From assembly GCA_020974905.1 (NCBI GenBank), contig CP087563.1:6634001-6698000 (forward strand): a stretch of 64,000 nt of DNA, in the 5' to 3' direction. The notes beneath the pieces were generated by a model that did no database searches, was not told where the DNA came from, and worked only from the letters and a program-made list of their open reading frames with translations. This DNA is from Planctomycetes bacterium syqfu (lineage in GTDB: Bacteria > Planctomycetota > Phycisphaerae > Phycisphaerales > Phycisphaeraceae). Below, piece after piece: positions 51,897 to 62,800 of the stretch. Numbering within the stretch: the first letter of the stretch is position 1; each line of letters starts with the position of its first letter. The position numbers were made by a program, and so were the translations under genes.

Positions 51897-54020
51897 ATGT
51901 CTTTGAATACAGTCGCGGGGGATCAACGCCCCTATTTCCCAATGCTTCTGGGTAACGGCAATGACCATGTGCTCATCGGCTACACCGGCGCGATGGGGGG
52001 CGGGGGGTCGCATGAACAATGGATCTATGATCATGCAGTTCTCACCGGCTGGTTCAAGTCCGACCGACGTGGTGAAAACCATCGTGTGATGAATCTGATC
52101 CAATGTGGTTACGTGCTGACCAACGGACTGCGTGCTGTGGGGATCGATCACTATGAGCAGCGTTTTGATCCGCAATCAGCAACACTCATTACGCAATGTC
52201 GCTACGGCAAAACAAGGCTCAAAGTTCAGACACGCTTAACGCAACAACATCAACTCATTCACCAGTTTGATATCAAACCTGCCACAGACGGCATGTGTCT
52301 GCAGATGTTCATCAAGGCGCCCAACTTCTGGTGGGCTTCGGCTCAGGTGGACCAACCCGTCACGTTGGATGCTACGCTCAAACGCAAGCATGTCGACTTC
52401 ACTATCCAATCAGCATGTGTTGAAAATCTCCACGGCCAACTCACGTCGGACGCTTCAAAAGCAACCGCAGTCAACACCTTTGCGCGCACACCTGGCATCT
52501 GCATCCCGCTGGATCAACACCCTTCATCAACCGTGTCCCTGCAATTGCTCGATCAACAGGACAAGGAGTACCAGGCAAAGCTTTTGCCACTCAATAAGCC
52601 TGCAAAGACTCAAACGGTCATCGCATCTCACGACAAGTCGTGGCGTAATTTTCACAAGCAAAGCAGTGTTAAACTTCCCAAAAAACTGCAGCAGATTTAC
52701 GATACCAGTCAGTATGTTTGTTGCTCGCATCAACATCCCATCACCGGCGGGATACCTGCAGGGGCGTACCCGCTGATGTGGCATTCGGATATCAATGCGT
52801 TTGATATGGCGTTTTCGCTGATGACTTTCACGACATCCAATCACCGGGCGCAGGCGAAGAAGGTACTTGATTTCTGGAAGCAGGCCTTGCCGGTGATGCA
52901 ACAGCGCGCTGCATCCGTCGGACTTTCCGGCGCGTGTGCCATGTCCAGTGTCATGCAATCCGGCGTTGAAGTCCCACCACTCCCCAAAGACAAACAGGCA
53001 CGCAAACACGCGATTCTAGATGGCAAACATTTTGTCACCGCGCATGCCCCCATCCATGTCTGGCAGGTGTATCAGCATACCGGTGATCCCAATATCCTTC
53101 GTGAATACTGGGATGTGATGGCAAAGCCCATGGCATTTCTCATGAATCATGTGGTCATCGAAGAAGATGATATGGCCTTGATCATTCGCTCCAGCGGACC
53201 TAACGGCAAGGAACGCGTCAACGGCAAGTCCGTCCATCATCGCAACCCGACACGCTCCCTGCAGGCAGTGATCGAGGCGATCAAAGCGGTTATGGGCGCC
53301 AGTGATGTATTGGGCATCACCCGTGATCCATGTTGCGATCGCCTGCTTCCCAAACTCATCAAGGGGATTGAACGCAATCGCAAGGACGGCATCATCGGAC
53401 GCAATGATGAGATGCCATCACCCCATGCCGACCCCTGTCTGACGGGTTTGTTCAATGCCCCCATAGACCGCCGGACTTTCAAGGCTGCATTGAAAAGACA
53501 CCGTAATTCAAGGGGGTTTCAGTATTGGGAAGATCACGGGTATGCATCAGTCCCATGGCTTGATCTGCATGCAGCTGCAACCTTCCTGAGACTGGATCAG
53601 ACCGATCAGGCGATCAAACACATGGAACATGCAGCAGGCCTGACCACGTCGCTTAACGCTTTTCCAGAAGGTGTCCGGCCGGATGGTGTGTACTGGAAGA
53701 CATGGTATGCCACCGTGCATGGCGCTTTTGCGCATGCAATCAACATTCTGTTTTTACGACGATCCGGCAATCGGCTTGCAATCTTTCATGGCGTACCCGC
53801 TGCGTGGGGGGATGTGTCGATGACCAACCTTTGCGCGCCTGTTGGTCTTCAAGTCCGGGCATCACGTCAAGGCAGCAAGATCAAGGCAAGGATTACCAAT
53901 GAGTCGCCGATAATCCAGTCGCTGAGCATCCATTTGGGGGGTGCCAATGGCAAAGGTGGTTTCGTTCATGATCAAACTCTCAAGCCACAGCAGACGGTCA
54001 CCTGTCAATCGGACACTTGA
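51897..54020 (+). CDS. Cytoplasmic (alpha/alpha)6-barrel glycosidase-like protein
   Basis: A 707-residue protein with no signal peptide. It has an N-terminal beta-sandwich (FPMLLGNGNDHVLIGYTGAMGGGG) and a helical barrel (QQRAASVGLSGACAMSSV, AHAPIHVWQVYQHTGDPNILREYWDVM), followed by a small beta domain. This is the GH65/GH95/GH127-like plan; exact family not assigned. Repeated acidic residues at the barrel (EEDD, EGVRPDG) are possible catalytic groups. It begins 14 bases after the GH10 gene stop, so it may finish degradation of imported oligosaccharides. It ends overlapping the 3' end of the oxoprolinase gene by 16 bases. Confidence 0.65.
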   Translation: MSLNTVAGDQRPYFPMLLGNGNDHVLIGYTGAMGGGGSHEQWIYDHAVLTGWFKSDRRGENHRVMNLIQCGYVLTNGLRAVGIDHYEQRFDPQSATLITQCRYGKTRLKVQTRLTQQHQLIHQFDIKPATDGMCLQMFIKAPNFWWASAQVDQPVTLDATLKRKHVDFTIQSACVENLHGQLTSDASKATAVNTFARTPGICIPLDQHPSSTVSLQLLDQQDKEYQAKLLPLNKPAKTQTVIASHDKSWRNFHKQSSVKLPKKLQQIYDTSQYVCCSHQHPITGGIPAGAYPLMWHSDINAFDMAFSLMTFTTSNHRAQAKKVLDFWKQALPVMQQRAASVGLSGACAMSSVMQSGVEVPPLPKDKQARKHAILDGKHFVTAHAPIHVWQVYQHTGDPNILREYWDVMAKPMAFLMNHVVIEEDDMALIIRSSGPNGKERVNGKSVHHRNPTRSLQAVIEAIKAVMGASDVLGITRDPCCDRLLPKLIKGIERNRKDGIIGRNDEMPSPHADPCLTGLFNAPIDRRTFKAALKRHRNSRGFQYWEDHGYASVPWLDLHAAATFLRLDQTDQAIKHMEHAAGLTTSLNAFPEGVRPDGVYWKTWYATVHGAFAHAINILFLRRSGNRLAIFHGVPAAWGDVSMTNLCAPVGLQVRASRQGSKIKARITNESPIIQSLSIHLGGANGKGGFVHDQTLKPQQTVTCQSDT

Positions 54021-57000
54021 CCGTAACCACCGCCACCGGGCGTCTGAATCGTCAGGATATCATGGGCATTGACTGAAACCTGAACCAGTGATCCCAGGTC
54101 GGTGATGTTGTCTTTATCAACGCGTTTGAGTTGGTTTTTTCCGATACTTCCCGGCTTGCCACCATCAAGTCCGAAGGGCGGTCTTGTGCGGCGCTGGGTG
54201 AGCATGGAAACCTCAAGGTCTTTGAGAAATTCAATCTCGCGGATGACGCCATCACCGCCAGTGTGTTGACCTTTGCCACCTGAGTTTTGACGAATCGCAA
54301 ACTGTCGGAGTCTGGCGGGGTATTGGGTCTCAAAGACTTCCACATCGGTCATGCGCGTGTTGGTCATGTGCGAGTGAACCGCTGACGCGCCATTACTGGT
54401 CGATGTCGCACCGACCCCGCCGCAGATCGTTTCGTAGTATCCGAATTGCCCATCACCGAAAATGAAGTTGTTCATCGTGCCCTGGCAACCTGCCATGATG
54501 TTCAGCGCACCGAAGAACATATCCACCACGCGTTGAGACAGTTCGACATTGCCCGCAGCGACAGCAGCATGTTCCAATGGATTATCACAGGCAGGCGGGT
54601 TGAGCATGCAGGTTGGCAGGATGATGTTGATCGGCTCCATGACACCACTGTTAAGCGGGATATCCTGCTGGATGATGCATCGCATGCAATAGAGGATGGC
54701 GGACGCCACGATCGCGCGGTTGGCATTGAACGCATTGGCATTCACGTCACCCGTGCCGGTGAAGTCGACGGTCATTTGGTCGGCATTGATGGTGATGGTT
54801 AACGCCAATGGACTGCCGTCATCAAGAGCATCAGCAAAGTGATATTGCCCGTCTTTGATCGCAGCAATGGCATGACGACATTGGCTGGAAGCAGCCTCTC
54901 GGATGTGCTGCATGTAAGCCTTGACGACGGGCCATGTCTGTTGCGTGATGAGGCTTTTGAGTTCACGCATGCCGATGGTGTTGGCTGCCATGGCTGCGCG
55001 GATGTCCGCGATGTTTTCCTCCGGCGCACGCGATGGGTAGGGGCCGGACGTTAATGCGGATCGCAAGGCAGCTTCGTCAAAGTGTCCATTCCGCGCCAGT
55101 CGGAGATTGCTGAAAACCACGCCTTCTTCCGCGAGATTCTTGGCAAAGGGGAAGGTCGAGCCCGGTCGCGCACCACCAATCTCAGCGTGATGCGCTCGGC
55201 TGGCGGTGAAGAACTGTAACTGCTCACCGGCATCATCAAACACCGGTGTGATCACCGTCAAATCAGGCAAATGTGAGCCACCCATGTCCGGGTTGTTGGA
55301 CAGATACACATCACCGGGCCGAATGTCAGCGACATGTTCAAGTAAGCCCTTAACCGTCGCCCCCATCGCGCCAAGATGCACCGGGATATGCGGCGCGTTG
55401 ACCACCAACTCACCGTGGCGATCCAGAATCGCGCAGGAAAAGTCCAGCCGCTCTTTGACGTTCACCGACAGGGAGGTCCGCTGCAAGGTCAAGCCCATTT
55501 GCGTGGCGATGTGCGTGAAGTGATTGTTGAATAACTCCAGACGAATCGGATCACAGGTTGTGTCCATCGCCGCGTCTTCATCCGGCTTTGCATGGTCGGT
55601 TAACAGCAAGTCAAAATGCTCGGTGACCTTGGCAGACCAACCCGGATCAACCACGATGGTGCTCAGGTCTTCGTAGATCACCGCAGGGCCTTGTAACTCA
55701 TCACCGGGAGATAATTGCTCACGCTCATAGCAGTCTGCCTGGTGCGGCTTTGCATCGAAATACACCGTGGTTTGCGAAGTTGGTTTTGCTTTGCACTGCA
55801 CAACAGGTTGGCTCGCAGATTTGGGTTTGGGCATGTGGCCGGTGACTTCAAGCCGGAGTGTGAGGATTTGAATGTCACGGTCGGTATGAGCATGACCGTA
55901 AAGCTGTTGATGCATCTTCTCGAATGCAGCCGCCCAGTTGCCGTCATCCGGTTGGGCGATGGTGATGGGCGTTTGCTCACCGACATATCGCAGGTCAAGG
56001 AGCATCAAAGGCGGATCGATGTGTTCCGCTGCGACACCTTCCTGTTGGACCTGTTTTCGCAGATCGTTTGCCAATTGCTCACAGGTGGGTTGGAGAGCTG
56101 TGAGTGTTTGCGCGTTGAGTGTTTGGAGAATGGTCTGCTCTGCAAACCGTTTGACGTCCGCCATGCTGATGCCGTGCGCACTGAGGACACCTGCAAGGGG
56201 ATGAAGCAGAATATGCTGTATTTTCAGGGATCTGGCGATGGCGCAGGCATGTTGAGCAGCCGCGCCACCAAAGGCAACAAGCACGTGATCAGCAGGGTTA
56301 TAGCCACGGGCGGTACTGATGCGTTTGATGGCCGACGCCATTTTCAGGTTGGCAACGCGCGTAAATCCGTCTGCGATTTGATGCAGTGACAGGTTTTGAT
56401 CCATGCGTTTTGCAAGCTGGGTTAAGCGCTGTTTGACAGCATCCAGATCAAGTTCAAATGGGAAACGCGCCGGATCAATCTTGCCATTGAACAGGTTGAT
56501 GTCGGTGATCGCCAGCGGGCCGTCTTTGCCGTAGCACGCAGGACCGGGATCCGCACCAGCACTCTCCGGGCCGACGGTGAGGCGTTGGCCGTCAAAGTCA
56601 CAGATCGAGCCCCCGCCTGCAGCGACGGTGTGAATCGCGAGCATAGGGGTGACCACGCGGATGTCATCAATCTGCCCGGCATATTCGTATTCATAGCGTC
56701 CGTCGTAACGACTCACATCGGTACTCGTCCCACCCATGTCAAAACCGATGGCCTGCGAGAAACCGGCTTGCGTTGAAGCGTTGGCGAAACCGACAACGCC
56801 ACCTGCCGGACCTGACAGCAGTGAGTCTTTACCTGCAAAGTTCTGCCAATGCACCATGGCGCCCGCGGAGGTCATCACCTTCATGTCTCCAAGCTGCTTG
56901 CTGAGATTGGCAAGATACTGCCGGACCACCGGCGAGAGATATGCATCAAGCACCGTGGTGTCGAAGCGATCCAGCGCTTTGATGGTGGGCGAGATTTCCG

Positions 57001-57556
57001 AGGAGACGGAGACCTGTTTGAATCCCATCTGTCGAGCCAACGTTGCGACGCGCTGTTCGTGGGTGTCATTGAGATAGCTGTGAAGCAGGCAGATGGCAAG
57101 GCTGTCAATGCCTCGCGCTTTGAGGTCCGTGAGGATGTCGGTGACCTGTTTTTCATCCAAGGGGGTGAGGACCTTGCCGGCTGCGTCCAGGCGTTCATCC
57201 AGTTCAAGAACATGTTCATGAAGCAGGGGATGTTTCTGGATGTCCAGTGCAAAGAGGTCCGGCCGAGCCTGCGTGCCGATGGCAAGGAGGTCAGCAAAGC
57301 CGCGCGTGGTGATCAGGGCAACCGACGCGCCGTTGCGTTCGAGCAAGGCGTTGGTCCCACGCGTGGTCCCCAGGTGTACAGTGACCGTTGGCAGGGGAGC
57401 GTCGTTGGGCAATTGCATCAATGTCCGGATGGCCGTCACCGGCGAATCGTCACTGCTGAGCACCTTCGTGCGATGGTATTGGCCATGCGGGTCCATACCG
57501 ATGCAATCGGTAAACGTCCCGCCGACATCAATCCAGAATGTCCAGTTTCCTGCCAT
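54005..57556 (-). CDS. 5-oxoprolinase (fused hydantoinase A/B-type)
   Basis: A 1183-residue ATP-dependent enzyme that opens 5-oxoproline (or a hydantoin-type ring). The HyuA half starts with FWIDVGGTFTDCIGM at 7-21 (ATP-phosphate binding) and has AIGFDMGGTSTDVSRYDG in the middle. The HyuB half begins near residue 675 and contains YLSNNPDMGGSHLPDLTV and MTVDFTGTGDVNANAFNANRA. Fusion of both halves is usual for OplA-type 5-oxoprolinases. It lies between two LacI modules on the opposite strand, with no clear functional link. Confidence 0.9.
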   Translation of the reverse strand: MAGNWTFWIDVGGTFTDCIGMDPHGQYHRTKVLSSDDSPVTAIRTLMQLPNDAPLPTVTVHLGTTRGTNALLERNGASVALITTRGFADLLAIGTQARPDLFALDIQKHPLLHEHVLELDERLDAAGKVLTPLDEKQVTDILTDLKARGIDSLAICLLHSYLNDTHEQRVATLARQMGFKQVSVSSEISPTIKALDRFDTTVLDAYLSPVVRQYLANLSKQLGDMKVMTSAGAMVHWQNFAGKDSLLSGPAGGVVGFANASTQAGFSQAIGFDMGGTSTDVSRYDGRYEYEYAGQIDDIRVVTPMLAIHTVAAGGGSICDFDGQRLTVGPESAGADPGPACYGKDGPLAITDINLFNGKIDPARFPFELDLDAVKQRLTQLAKRMDQNLSLHQIADGFTRVANLKMASAIKRISTARGYNPADHVLVAFGGAAAQHACAIARSLKIQHILLHPLAGVLSAHGISMADVKRFAEQTILQTLNAQTLTALQPTCEQLANDLRKQVQQEGVAAEHIDPPLMLLDLRYVGEQTPITIAQPDDGNWAAAFEKMHQQLYGHAHTDRDIQILTLRLEVTGHMPKPKSASQPVVQCKAKPTSQTTVYFDAKPHQADCYEREQLSPGDELQGPAVIYEDLSTIVVDPGWSAKVTEHFDLLLTDHAKPDEDAAMDTTCDPIRLELFNNHFTHIATQMGLTLQRTSLSVNVKERLDFSCAILDRHGELVVNAPHIPVHLGAMGATVKGLLEHVADIRPGDVYLSNNPDMGGSHLPDLTVITPVFDDAGEQLQFFTASRAHHAEIGGARPGSTFPFAKNLAEEGVVFSNLRLARNGHFDEAALRSALTSGPYPSRAPEENIADIRAAMAANTIGMRELKSLITQQTWPVVKAYMQHIREAASSQCRHAIAAIKDGQYHFADALDDGSPLALTITINADQMTVDFTGTGDVNANAFNANRAIVASAILYCMRCIIQQDIPLNSGVMEPINIILPTCMLNPPACDNPLEHAAVAAGNVELSQRVVDMFFGALNIMAGCQGTMNNFIFGDGQFGYYETICGGVGATSTSNGASAVHSHMTNTRMTDVEVFETQYPARLRQFAIRQNSGGKGQHTGGDGVIREIEFLKDLEVSMLTQRRTRPPFGLDGGKPGSIGKNQLKRVDKDNITDLGSLVQVSVNAHDILTIQTPGGGGYGQVSD

Positions 57557-57725
57557 GGGGAGCCATTATAGGTTGCCGGAGAATTGATGTTGGCCGGGGC
57601 TCAGAGATGTCATGATCAGGCTATTGCTCAGTGTCTGTAAGGTTTTGTAAAAAAGTCATTTGAGACGAAAAAGGGGCCGAGTGGGTTCTGGCATGTTAAA
57701 CTACCTGTCAAGTAAAACTAAAATA

Positions 57726-57739
57726 CTTCAACGTTGAAG
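57726..57739. promoter_or_regulatory. Operator 1 of LacI gene 3
   Basis: CTTCAACGTTGAAG is a perfect 14-bp palindrome, directly upstream of the -35 box. An identical copy lies 23 bases downstream (centre to centre). Confidence 0.85.
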
Positions 57740-57740
57740 C

Positions 57741-57769
57741 TTGACTCGCTTCAACGTTGAAGGAATAAT
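57741..57769 (+). promoter_or_regulatory. Predicted sigma-70 promoter of LacI gene 3
   Basis: TTGACT at 57741-57746, a 17-base spacer and AATAAT at 57764-57769. The spacer holds operator 2 almost exactly, so repressor binding there should block RNA polymerase. Confidence 0.8.
57749..57762. promoter_or_regulatory. Operator 2 of LacI gene 3
   Basis: A second CTTCAACGTTGAAG, identical to operator 1, lies between the -35 and -10 boxes. The central CG and length fit a LacI-family operator. Confidence 0.85.
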
Positions 57770-57888
57770 CAGGTGTTGGGGCAATGCAGTTGATCCGAGA
57801 CTTGGATGGGGGTGGAGCTGAGTCGGATTCAACGCATTGGCATCATGATTTTGGACACGGGATTTTCAAGCAGCATCGGATCGTGACC

Positions 57889-59025
57889 ATGACCACACGC
57901 TTGGTTGACATCGCGGAAAAAGCCGGCGTCAGTGCCTCTGCCGTCAGTCGTGTGCTGCGCAATCCCGGCAAGAAAATCGACATCAGCCAGGATGCTCGTG
58001 ATCGCATTGTCCGCATTGCACGGGAACTCAACTACCGTCCACATGCTGGCGCTCGGTCAATGAAGAACAAGAAGTTCGATGCTGTGGGGGTGCTTGCCAA
58101 CCCGATCGGCGGATGTGATGGGGCGTTGATTCAGTTGCTCCCGTATCACCGTGCGCTGATTCAGCAACTGAGTAAACACCAACTCAACGTCATCATCATG
58201 AGTACCGGCGGGGACACGCTGCCCGAGCAGGACATCCCCTCGCAAATGACCGACCGACGCTTTGACGGTCTCGTGGTTACCGTCGATGTCAATGACAAAC
58301 TTGAGCAGGTCATCAACGGTTTGGACATCCCCATACTCTGGCTCAACAGTCAGAAACGGCGTGGCATGAACACCATCTGTCCCGACGACCGCATGCTCGG
58401 TTATCTCAATGCCCTGGCGTTGCTGGCCATTGGTCATCGCAAAATTGCCGTGTGCAATGCATCCCAATGTCAGTCCTTTGACCAGCATCGACTTGAAGGT
58501 TTTTGTCATGCACATAAGCAGTTCGGCATCACCCCCGACCCAACCGTCAAACAAAATGTCCAACGTCACGAACACACCCAGCAGTTCCAAACGCTCATGT
58601 CCCAACAGGACGATCCCTACACTGCCTACGTTGGCATGAACCCGATGATCTCAGAATGTCTGGGGGCATACATGCTCCGCCATCGCTGTTTCCCGGGACA
58701 GGATATGGCGCTTGTCAGCATGGACCGCGGGGAATGGGAACATCTCTACCCCTGCATCTCCGGCATGCAGGTTCCGGGGGTGACACTCGGCCATGTTGCA
58801 GCGGATCGCTTTGACAACATCATCAAAAAACGCAGGACCGGCAAGGCTCATTATGACATCGCTCCCCAATGGCACGGCGGTGAAACACTAACGCCCGGCA
58901 ATGACAGTCACGAAGCGCGTGTGCTCTGTGACGAATTGATGCAGCCTGATGCGGATATTCTCAAACTACTCAAACACTGGATCGACCCGAATTGGATCAC
59001 CCAGGATGCCACCCAATACCGTTGA
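57889..59025 (+). CDS. LacI family transcriptional regulator, module 3
   Basis: A 378-residue regulator taking ATG 57889, which gives the normal LacI N-terminus MTTRLVDIAEKAGVSASAVSRV with the helix-turn-helix at residues 5-24 and hinge IVRIARELNYRPHAGARSMK. The effector-binding domain follows (DAVGVLANPIGG, RFDGLVVTVDVNDK, QDMALVSMDRGEWEH). It is preceded by two identical operators and a strong promoter, so it is probably autoregulated. It is followed by a prepilin-like gene and a GH2-like hydrolase gene on the same strand. Confidence 0.93.
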   Translation: MTTRLVDIAEKAGVSASAVSRVLRNPGKKIDISQDARDRIVRIARELNYRPHAGARSMKNKKFDAVGVLANPIGGCDGALIQLLPYHRALIQQLSKHQLNVIIMSTGGDTLPEQDIPSQMTDRRFDGLVVTVDVNDKLEQVINGLDIPILWLNSQKRRGMNTICPDDRMLGYLNALALLAIGHRKIAVCNASQCQSFDQHRLEGFCHAHKQFGITPDPTVKQNVQRHEHTQQFQTLMSQQDDPYTAYVGMNPMISECLGAYMLRHRCFPGQDMALVSMDRGEWEHLYPCISGMQVPGVTLGHVAADRFDNIIKKRRTGKAHYDIAPQWHGGETLTPGNDSHEARVLCDELMQPDADILKLLKHWIDPNWITQDATQYR

Positions 59026-59048
59026 GCCCACCCGTACTGGAGGTCACC

Positions 59049-59783
59049 ATGCATAAGCATCAACCAACACATTTTTGCTGCAAATCAAGGGGATTTACGC
59101 TCATTGAGTTACTCGTCGTGATCTCCATCATCAGCCTGCTCATTGCCATTCTGCTTCCGGCATTGGCCTCGGCTCGGGCGACTTCGCAGCGCATCAAATG
59201 CGCGACCGGTGAACGTCAGATCGGCTTGGCCATCTTCATGTATGCTGACAGTTTTCGTGACTATGTTCCGCGTGTTGGTCGCGTTGGTACGACTTGGGAA
59301 CACACCAACATTTGGAGCAGCAATGTCAGTGACCCATGGTCGCGTGTCCTCATGGAATACGATTTTATCAAGGAGCCCGCAGCACGCACCGCAGGCACCT
59401 TCCCACGCACGCAGCATCCGTTTTACTGTCCATCGGATAACTCCGACTATGGTGGCGGGTCCAATGCCGGCAAGCGCAGCTACAGCATGAGTGAAGCCTA
59501 CGTCTGGAACGGTACGGTGACCACACCCAAACGGCGCAGTGATATCTTGTCACCAGCCAATGTTATGTTGACCGCTGAAGACTCGGGCATCTATCACTTT
59601 GCCCTGGGCGGTAGTGCTGTGGGTTACTACCACTTTAAATCACTGGACGGCACATCATCCGTCGGCATGAATTATCACCACCTGGGCGATACGGCCAACA
59701 TCCTCTTTGGTGACGGTCATGTGCAGGCTGCGGATCGAGAAGCGGCGGGTAACTTCATTTTCAAGAACGCAGATCTTCCTTAA
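59049..59783 (+). CDS. Prepilin-like protein, module 3
   Basis: A 244-residue prepilin-like protein starting at ATG 59049 with GGAGG 6 bases upstream; the open frame to 58992 overlaps the LacI gene and is not used. [22 protein letters not shown] follows a short basic leader (MHKHQPTHFCCKSR). Gly precedes Phe1 and Glu5 is present. The C-terminal part ends with ANILFGDGHVQAADREAAGN, the DUF1559-like DGHV motif. It begins 23 bases after the LacI gene and ends 32 bases before the hydrolase gene. Confidence 0.92.
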   Translation: MHKHQPTHFCCKSRGFTLIELLVVISIISLLIAILLPALASARATSQRIKCATGERQIGLAIFMYADSFRDYVPRVGRVGTTWEHTNIWSSNVSDPWSRVLMEYDFIKEPAARTAGTFPRTQHPFYCPSDNSDYGGGSNAGKRSYSMSEAYVWNGTVTTPKRRSDILSPANVMLTAEDSGIYHFALGGSAVGYYHFKSLDGTSSVGMNYHHLGDTANILFGDGHVQAADREAAGNFIFKNADLP

Positions 59784-59815
59784 TCTGCTTTTAAAAAGAC
59801 ACACAGGATCACATC

Positions 59816-62800
59816 ATGTTTGCATTATTTCGATTGGCGATGATCACTTCGATCATCATCGCGGTCACTATGCCCACGCTTCACGCTCAAGTCCAACTCC
59901 AACCCTTGGAGCGTGAATCCCAATCCGCTGTGGATCAGACGGTGACCGTCCCGCTGACCTTTCTGAATCTCGAACCCCAATCACAAACCGTCACCGGGCA
60001 GTGGCGATGGATCAGCTATCAGCAACAGGTCATTGCAACGGGCAAACTCGATGCGATCACCATTGATTCCAAAGCGACATGGACCCATCAACTGACATTA
60101 CCCGTCGGGGCATCCACACATTACAAACTCGTTTTCGATTGGACGTTTGGAAATCAGTCTCAGCAGAGCATCTTGGATATCACCACCGACGCACCCAAAG
60201 CGCAAACTCCGACCTTGCTACTCAGCGGTCAATGGCAGCAGGCGCAGACCAAAGGCTTTTGGCCGTTTGCCAAAGACCAGCGTGATGCTGTCCCCGATAT
60301 CCCATCGGACTTGAAATTCAAGGATGTCCAACTGCCACGCAATGTCGGGGCGACTTCGGATAAGGCAGGGCGGATTCACTGGTACCGCAAACAATTGACT
60401 TTGCCCAACTGGTTAAAAGGTCAACGTTACGAACTCAAATTTGACGGCATAGGTAAACGCGCTCACATCTGGGTTAACGGCAAGCACATCACTTACCTCG
60501 AAGGCGCCTGGACGACCTACCGGTTTGATATCACTGATGCGCTGCATGTCGATGGGGAGAATCAAATCCTCATCGCCGCTGCCGATCACATCGCACAAAA
60601 GCAGGACCCCAAACGCGGGACCAAATTCAACTGGCCCGTCGGACACAAAGGCAATGCCCTGGCTGGTGTCTATGACCATTGCTATCTCATTGCTACCCCC
60701 AGGACCTACATTGATCGTTGGCAATGGCAATTGGATCACGATAAAAAACAACTGCAAATCAAGGCACTTTTAGTTAACACCGCCAAGACCGCATTGACCA
60801 ACAATGCTGCTTTGCAAGTCCAACTGCTTGATGGTGACAACGTCGCATTTGTTGGACAGCAGGATGTGAAGATCAATCCCGATGGCCAGCAACTGGTCAT
60901 GATCAACATGGATATCACCGACGCCAAACGCTGGTGGCCTGCCATGACCGATGCCCCGGGAACCCCCGGAACCCCCGGCTCCCCATTCCTCTACGGGATC
61001 AAGCTCAATCTCAAGCAAGGTGATCAACTGCTTCACCAGATTCACGATCGCATCGGTCTTCGCAGCATTCAGGTCAAAGAGGGGTTGTATGTCATCAACG
61101 GCGTCCCCATTCACCCCGTCGCTCGCGGCATGGGCGGTTGGACCGGCGCACGATCATGGGCCAACGCGCGCAAGATCACCGCGCCTGGTTATGGCGATAT
61201 CTCCCGCATACATTGCAATCCGTTGACCATCAACGTGGTCCAGGCAGCAGAGGAATCCGGGCATTTGATCCAGATGGAAACGCCATTCACAGCCAGCGGC
61301 TATCAGTATCCATTGGACGATCCGGACTTCTGGGATAACTTCCGCACGCAGACCGGCAAGCTCATCGACACGTATCACAATCTCGCTTCGGTCATCTCGC
61401 TGAGTCTGTCCAATGAAGTCTTTCTCTGCGGTGCAGAGCGATATCCCAATGCGTTGGATCAGATGGCAGCCATCTGGCGATGGTCCACGGATCGCACGCC
61501 GGATTGGCCGGTGGTGGTCAACGGTGATGGTGATCTGCGTGGCAGGATTACAACGAGCAATCTCCATTATCCCAGGCATCTTTCGCGACATCCACTTTTG
61601 CCGATGTCCGCGTATTGGCTCGAACATGATGTTGAGCAGAAGCTTGATTTGTATCCGGGTTCCTTTACATGGAAAGAGGATCAACTGCTTGAGATTGGCG
61701 AGGACCAATGGAACGGTTTTTCGGCTTGGCCGCACGGTTGTGCGATCATGGCAGGCGATCAGGTTTATGCCAGCGACGAAGCAGCATTGGCTGGACATGA
61801 TGCAGCAGCGATCCAGTACATGCTCGGCTATCGAGATGCGAATGTGGCATATCACCAGCCGTGGTCCAGGACCAGCGAACGCGCTCGTGCCTATGCCAAC
61901 CAACCCATCGCTGCTTATCTCGTGGACCAGTATGCAACGACGCAACCTGGCGCCACCATCCGTTGGCAGGTCAATGTGTTTAACGATGCCTTGATCAAAC
62001 ACGAATTGACCTTGCGTGCAACGAGCAGTCTGTTTGATGTCACCTTGGATAAGCTTATTGTCCTTGATCCTGCCCAGAAAAAACGGGTGTCGCTGAGTCT
62101 TGCGATACCAGAAAAACTTGCGGACATTGATGTGCCATGGACGTTGACGTTGACGGATAACAAAGGCAAGGTGCGCTTTACCGATCAACACACTTTGCGC
62201 ATCCGAAACCGTGCTCTGATCAAGCAACCTGCGACCGCGTTGTATGTCATGCAGGGTGACGGGCGACTGATATCAAAACTCAAGCAACTCAAACTCAAAT
62301 ATCAAAAAATCACGGGTTTTACAGACTTAACCGACATCAATGCCGGACTCCTGCTGGTGGGCGCCAATGCTGCATTGCAGGGGGCCAACAGTCACGATCG
62401 TGATGCGCTAGCAGCGTTTACCCAACGTGGTGGCAAGGTCATGTTCTTGACGCAGGAGCAATATCCGTCGTGGTCCATGGTCCCTGCACGGATCAGTCAG
62501 GACACCGGCCATGATGCAACGTTGGCACATCTCTCGGTCAAAGACCATCCGGTGTTGGCAGGTTTAGCCAGTGAGGATTTTCAGTATTGGCCCAACGGTC
62601 ATCGCGTGAGTCGCAATGACTTTTACAAATCTCAATCCGATGGCGTGCTGTCACTTTTAACCACCGGCGGACGTATTGGGTTGGCATGGTCACCACTGCT
62701 GTATGTGCCATCCGGACAGGGTTGGTTTGTTATGAGTCAGTTGGATTTGCTCGACCAGTTTGATGCACACCCAACCCCATCGCGACTGCTTGCCAACGTG

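Larger units (their letters stand above)
57557..57888. other. 332-base divergent gap with the promoter/operator of LacI gene 3
   Basis: Between the divergent oxoprolinase and LacI genes. It contains the twin operators and promoter (57726-57769, separate entries) and then a 119-base leader before ATG 57889. The open frame starting at 57784 adds an N-terminus that precedes the normal LacI start and is probably untranslated leader. Confidence 0.6.

Noticed and set aside
57784-57888. 35-residue N-terminal extension of LacI regulator 3
   Set aside because: The helix-turn-helix normally starts within a few residues of the initiator; ATG 57889 fits and the extension is unlike LacI proteins.
61154-62227. 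357-codon minus-strand frame opposite the GH2-like gene
   Set aside because: Antisense to a continuous 1395-codon frame with domain motifs; Arg/His/Cys-rich shadow composition.
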